DNA from: Leucocoprinus leucothites
Taxonomy: Eukaryota; Basidiomycota; Agaricomycetes; Agaricales; Agaricaceae
Reading direction: 5' to 3'
DNA: 64,000 nt
Assembly: GCA_013368445.1 (NCBI GenBank)
Contig: JAACJO010000004.1
Location: forward strand, 1,488,001-1,552,000
Shown here piece by piece: positions 59,656 through 64,000 of the stretch (position 1 is its first letter; each line of letters begins with the position of its first letter). The translations under genes and the position numbers were made by a program. The notes below the pieces were generated by a model, which had not been told where the DNA came from, ran no database searches, and saw only the letters and a program-made list of their open reading frames with translations.

Positions 59656-61487
59656 ATGGTCCTACCACGCCTTTTTTCTCGGAGCCTTCGTGCACCGTAT
59701 TTGTCGCATTTCAGAAGATGTCAATCCACAGCCTCATGGTCGCCTACTCCGGTCGAAAAATTTATTGTTGACAACATTAGAGTAAGGTCATTCCATCCCA
59801 ATACGAACATGGATGAAGTATTTACCATTGTATAACGCGTCGGTCATGCACATCTGTGTAGACAACGGGCCCAATATCCTTCGCAACATACATGCAACTA
59901 TGTCTTTCACATCCGACGCATGGGTACTACATGAACTCTTCGAATCCTGTTTTCGGCTCTCAAGGCGACTTCATCACGAGCCCTGAAATAAGTCAAGTCT
60001 TCGGCGAGGTATGTTCCCCTACATACCTGCCCCACTACTCGTGTGGCAAAAGCACACAGAGGGAATGAGCATTTAGTCTCTCGTCATTCATAGTTGATTG
60101 GAATATGGCTACTGTCACAATGGGCAAACGCTGGAAGTCCGTCGAGCATAAGGCTGGTGGAGCTGGGACCGGGAAGGGGAACGCTCATGGACGATATTCT
60201 ACGAGTACGTGCTCTGCTATTCGCTGGGTGTTAAGGAAACCATAAGGTGGCTGATCGTCATTTCCAGGTTGTATCGCAGCTGCGCCCTGCTAATGACCCC
60301 GTTAATGTTCATCTGGTGGAAACCAGCCAAGCCCTTCGTGCCGTTCAAGAACAGAAACTCGCTTCCTCGAAACGAAACATCAACCTTCACTTCCACCATT
60401 CCATTTCAGATGTCCCCCAAAATCCGAAGCAATACACTATGCTTGTAGCACACGAGTTTTTCGACGCGTTACCTATCCACCTGCTTCAAGTGCGTGTATT
60501 TCCTCGATGACCTTTTACTCTCTCACACATACGATTATCCCTCTACCTATTGCAAATAGAAAAAAGAATCAGGCTGGCACGAAGTCATGATTGACACCTC
60601 ACATACCTCCCAACCCTCTTCTCCCTCAACATCCACCTCGACGCAAATAACGTCCACGAATTCACATTCCAATTCTCAAATAATCCCACACCTCCGCCGG
60701 GTCCTCTCACCAACACCAACAGCAGCTTCAACACTCCTCGGCCTCTCTTCCCCCCGTTTCCACAATCTTCCAAACGGCAGTTTCATTGAGGTGTCACCAG
60801 CAGCATTCAAAATTGCACGTCAAGTGGGGCAGCTAGTCTCTGGAATCGACGAGCCCGGGCCACTGGCGAAACGTGATGTTGTCTCTAGTTCCCAATTAGA
60901 AAGTGTCGGAGGATGTGGATTAATTATTGACTATGGAGGGGATAAAGTCTATGGGGATTCATTTAGGGCAAGTGGAACACTTTTTTTTTTGTTCCAAGGA
61001 TCTGAAGCGCATTCATAGGCATTCAAACAACACAAAATTGTGGATGTGTTCCATAGACCAGGCGAATGCGATTTGACAGCTAATGTCGATTTTGCCTACC
61101 TCAAAGAAGCAATGTCAGACCTCGGTACGTCCCTGCACAGTACCCAACGTCTCATCGAATTGCTCATCATATAATGTCGACATAACAGTAACGCCACATG
61201 GCCCCATAACCCAACAGTCTTTCCTTGAACGAATGGGGATTTCCCTACGAGTAGATGCTCTTGCTCGTTCAGCAGGCTCTGAAGCACGAAAATCGGCTAT
61301 TCGGGATTCTGTGAAACGTTTAACAGATCGGTTAGGAATGGGTAAAGAATACAAGGTGCTTGGGTTGACGAGTACGGCTCGGATGGAGGGACTGACGGGT
61401 ATGGCAGTTTGGCCTTTCGAGGTTGCGGAGGAACGAAAGGTTGATAATTGTGTGCATGTTGGTGATAAGGGCAATGGCAAGGAGTAA
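59656..61487 (+). CDS. NDUFAF7: NDUFAF7/MidA-family protein arginine methyltransferase, mitochondrial complex I assembly
   Basis: In animals NDUFAF7 dimethylates an arginine of NDUFS2 early in complex I assembly. The N-terminus [20 protein letters not shown], then RCQSTASW, is a typical mitochondrial presequence. The MidA core follows: [43 protein letters not shown] with [25 protein letters not shown] (the SAM-binding GxGxG region), [63 protein letters not shown] and [17 protein letters not shown] Ser/Thr-rich insert follows the VMID segment. The stop is at 61485-61487, about 100 bp from the stop of the convergent FRA10AC1 gene. Confidence 0.93.
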
Positions 61488-61588
61488 TACGCTATTGGGC
61501 GTTACAAGACTGACTTGTGGGTGTGCCGGACTTTTACTTGGGTTACTTAGAGTAATTTACATTCATACTGCATTTTTCACAATTCCTG

Positions 61589-62659
61589 CTACACATTTTT
61601 GCGCTGATACTCTCGGCTTGATGAATATGACTGTGAGTGTGAGTGCGAATCAAAATGACGTCGTCTTGGTGAACGAGATCGGGAGCTCCGTCTTCTAGGC
61701 CATGGTTCTCTCGTGGGCCGTCCGTGCTCTTCCCCATGACTATCACGTTCATCCCGGCGGTGATTCTTTCCACTGCTGCTGCGCCCCTCGACTTCAACGG
61801 CACTCGTCGATCGCCTTCGACGCGGATCCTCTTCGACTCTAGTACTGGTCCTAGATTCCTTCTCCCTTTCTTTCCCTTTCCCATTCCTCTCGGCCTTCTC
61901 AGTTACATCCTCCTGCTCCTCTTCACTCTCGCCATCCTCACTCACGCCATCCATCGTAACAACAGTCGCAGGATCAATTCCACCCTCCCTCAATTCTCTC
62001 TCCTCTTTATCCTTCCTCCTTTTCCACATCAGCTTCTTCACACATCTCGAACAAAGTGCGACCTTAACGAGGGCGCTTTTAGCTTCTCCGTGCTCGATAT
62101 ACGCGAATGGAAGCTCTAGTATCGTTAATTGTGGTTCTTTCTTCCTTTTCTCTTTCTTCTTCATTCCGAAAGTGTTGGAGAGTGGCGGGGAGATGAAGTG
62201 GTATTTGCATCGAGTATTTCCGCATGTAGATTCACCTGCTCCTGAAATGACTTCGGACTCTGTGCGCCAGCGAAGGGCGAACTGGAATTTGGAATTTAAA
62301 GAGCATTAGTGATTTTTGGGTAGTGGGAGAGAGGTAAAACAGCGGTAACGTACGTTACCAGACTTGTAATGCTTCAGATCGCAGACTGCGAATTCGCGGT
62401 ATAAACTCTCGTAGTACTTTTCTGCCAATCGGTCTTCCCAGCTCTTCTTGCTTTGAGTTGTGCCTCTCCCACTTCCGTTCTCGTCACCCCTGCCCTGGTT
62501 CTCGTTTTCATTCGCACCTTCGCGAAGAAATCTATACTAGCAAGTCAGAATTTCCCATAATTCCCTGGCTGCAACTGCGCACTTATGTGATGCCTTGAGG
62601 ATTTCAAATTCGGAAAGACCTTTGGTGATGGGATATGATTTCGTAGGGTATATGGACAT
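61589..62659 (-). CDS. FRA10AC1: FRA10AC1 homolog, spliceosome-associated protein
   Basis: FRA10AC1 is a conserved nuclear protein found with spliceosomes. The start MSIYPTKSYPITKGLSEFEI (62659) splices to HKFLREGANENENQGRGDEN. The core follows: WEDRLAEKYYESLYREFAVC, DLKHYKSGNFALRWRTESEV, ISGAGESTCGNTRC, then LELPFAYIEHGEAKSALVKV and ALCSRCVKKLMWKRRKDKEE. The GKG/CGN and CxxC cysteines of the family are kept and could bind a metal. The C-terminal ~110 residues are acidic then Arg/Ser-rich (RRRSSRSRSPRRR), an RS-like tail fitting a splicing role. The stop is at 61589. Confidence 0.88.
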
Positions 62660-64000
62660 GGTTATGTCCTCTTGAGTGGAGATAACGGTGACGATGGTAG
62701 TGACTCACAAGAGTCAACAACATCCGTGATGTAACTTTGTGTTTAATGATTGCTGACTTCGAAATCTAGAGTCAAAGTGACATCACGGAGATTTCACCGA
62801 GTCCCAGGGTAGACGCCCATATTCCTCACTGACTCCGTCGTTATATTCTTGCTCAGCTATAAATACGCGACTTGCGGTTTACATGTTGCATGCTTCCACC
62901 AGAGTGTAGTAATTTGACGGTTGAAGATATATATTCCTGTGGATTTATGTAGACGTCGGTTCCACATCTAGATTGTCTGACGAAAGGAGAGAGGGGGAAC
63001 TACTTCGGCCTAACGGCTACCAACCTTATGTACTTATGACAATGACACTTTGTGGAGCCCCAGTTCTCTATTGCTGACATCGAGTGGCCTTGACCGCAAC
63101 AACGTTTCTTCAATCATAGGATTCTGTCAATTGCTTCCGTTCAACGTTGTCCACAGTGTGGCGATCTAAGGCAGAGGCATGGCTATAATGGTTGATAAAA
63201 TCCGGAATCAGAGTCAGATTGAAGCTTTCAGCTCTCCAATTTCGGGATTTGGCGAGAGCCAATACATAGACTATCATTAAGCACCGAGCATGTACTACGA
63301 GCCAGCGTTAGCGTGGTGATGGCAGAAGTCTTCGGTCATCGGGCAACATAAGTGTACCATGAATTACTTTTGTCCTCTTTTTGGAGGTTTGTCGTGTCGA
63401 CGTTGGACTGGTGGTTGACTGGTGTCTTTCATTCTGTTCAGGACCATTTTCGTAAGTCAATTATGTTCCTCGCCTCGCCACCTATTATTAGACTTCCACT
63501 TTGATCTCCGACGTTGCGGACGACATTCATTGCCAAGTGAACTATCTTGGAACGTCGAACAGATGTCTCTGTAGTTGTGTGTACACATGGAGAGGCTTAA
63601 TACAATTCACAGCTTCTGACGACTCTTTCCATTGTAGCCGCGGCCATTTCGGATTTGACGGACCACTGGCATAGACCGTAAGCTTCTGATGCACATAGTA
63701 CTTCTCAGGATATGTTTGTCGTTAGAGTAGGACTGATGGCGGCGGGTGACATTCAAAACTAGAGCCACAACGAAGCTAGCCACCTTAGAAAAAAGTCCAG
63801 CTTTGGAAAGTTTGGATTATTAGTAGATGTTTTTACACTTTTTTGAGGATTACGTTTGGAGGAGAGTGTCAAGAGCACAGGGGCGTCCAAACAGAGGCTG
63901 GGGTCAAGTGGCGTCTGAGTGACGTTGCCGGAGGATTATCCAGCGTCCCGAAAGGAACTTAAGCCTGGTCCATGGATGCAAACAAGTCTTGATTACTCGC
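62660..64000. other. Terminal intergenic region
   Basis: About 1.3 kb with no open frame worth calling and no recognised repeat or RNA gene. Part of it is the FRA10AC1 promoter. Confidence 0.5.

Overview
The window is nuclear DNA of a filamentous basidiomycete, most likely a wood- or litter-decaying agaricomycete. The evidence is intron-dense genes (mostly 48-65 nt GT-AG introns), short intergenic gaps, a secreted GH7 cellobiohydrolase, GH79 beta-glucuronidase-type genes, and several protein families known from agaricomycetes. No rRNA, tRNA, CRISPR array or virus was recognised. I joined exons by hand from frame continuity and splice motifs, so internal exon ends are approximate unless positions are given.

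Layout. 1-9.5 kb, plus strand: an ADP-ribosylglycohydrolase cut by the window edge, a complete telomerase reverse transcriptase gene (TERT), a cysteine glutathione peroxidase, and an F-box/LRR-like protein. 9.7-16.8 kb, minus strand: GH7 cellobiohydrolase, an Ncp1-like coiled-coil protein, and the AP-3 adaptor beta subunit. 16.6-23.4 kb is an accessory block. A ~2.77 kb segment holding a GH79 gene plus the first ~44 codons of the AP-3 beta gene is present twice in direct orientation. The copies are separated by a ~770 bp element with 48 bp terminal inverted repeats and a ~450 bp spacer. Each GH79 copy carries a different reading-frame lesion.

23.7-29.4 kb, plus strand: a RAD51-family recombinase paralog with an altered Walker A motif, a TauD-type dioxygenase, and a clearly decayed class V PLP transferase pseudogene. 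29.8-37 kb, minus strand: APC2 (cullin subunit of the anaphase-promoting complex) and an NsdD-like GATA factor with a very large Gln/His/Pro-rich region. A 2.6 kb gene-poor gap follows. 39.6-48.9 kb: Mediator subunit MED22, an unknown membrane/coiled-coil protein, an unknown multi-membrane-span protein, and a PX + PB1 protein. 50.7-62.7 kb: an Avt3/4-like vacuolar amino acid transporter, a very long protein with an AhpC/TSA-like (PRXL2) domain, eIF6, NDUFAF7 (complex I assembly), and FRA10AC1. The last 1.3 kb shows no gene.

Most genes are unrelated housekeeping functions (telomere maintenance, cell cycle, transcription, splicing, ribosome biogenesis, vesicle traffic, respiration). The lignocellulose-related genes (GH7, GH79) lie within about 13 kb of each other but are separated by housekeeping genes, so I see no co-regulated cluster. 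I found no convincing new multi-gene system. The most unusual part is the duplicated and decaying GH79 block with its inverted-repeat element.
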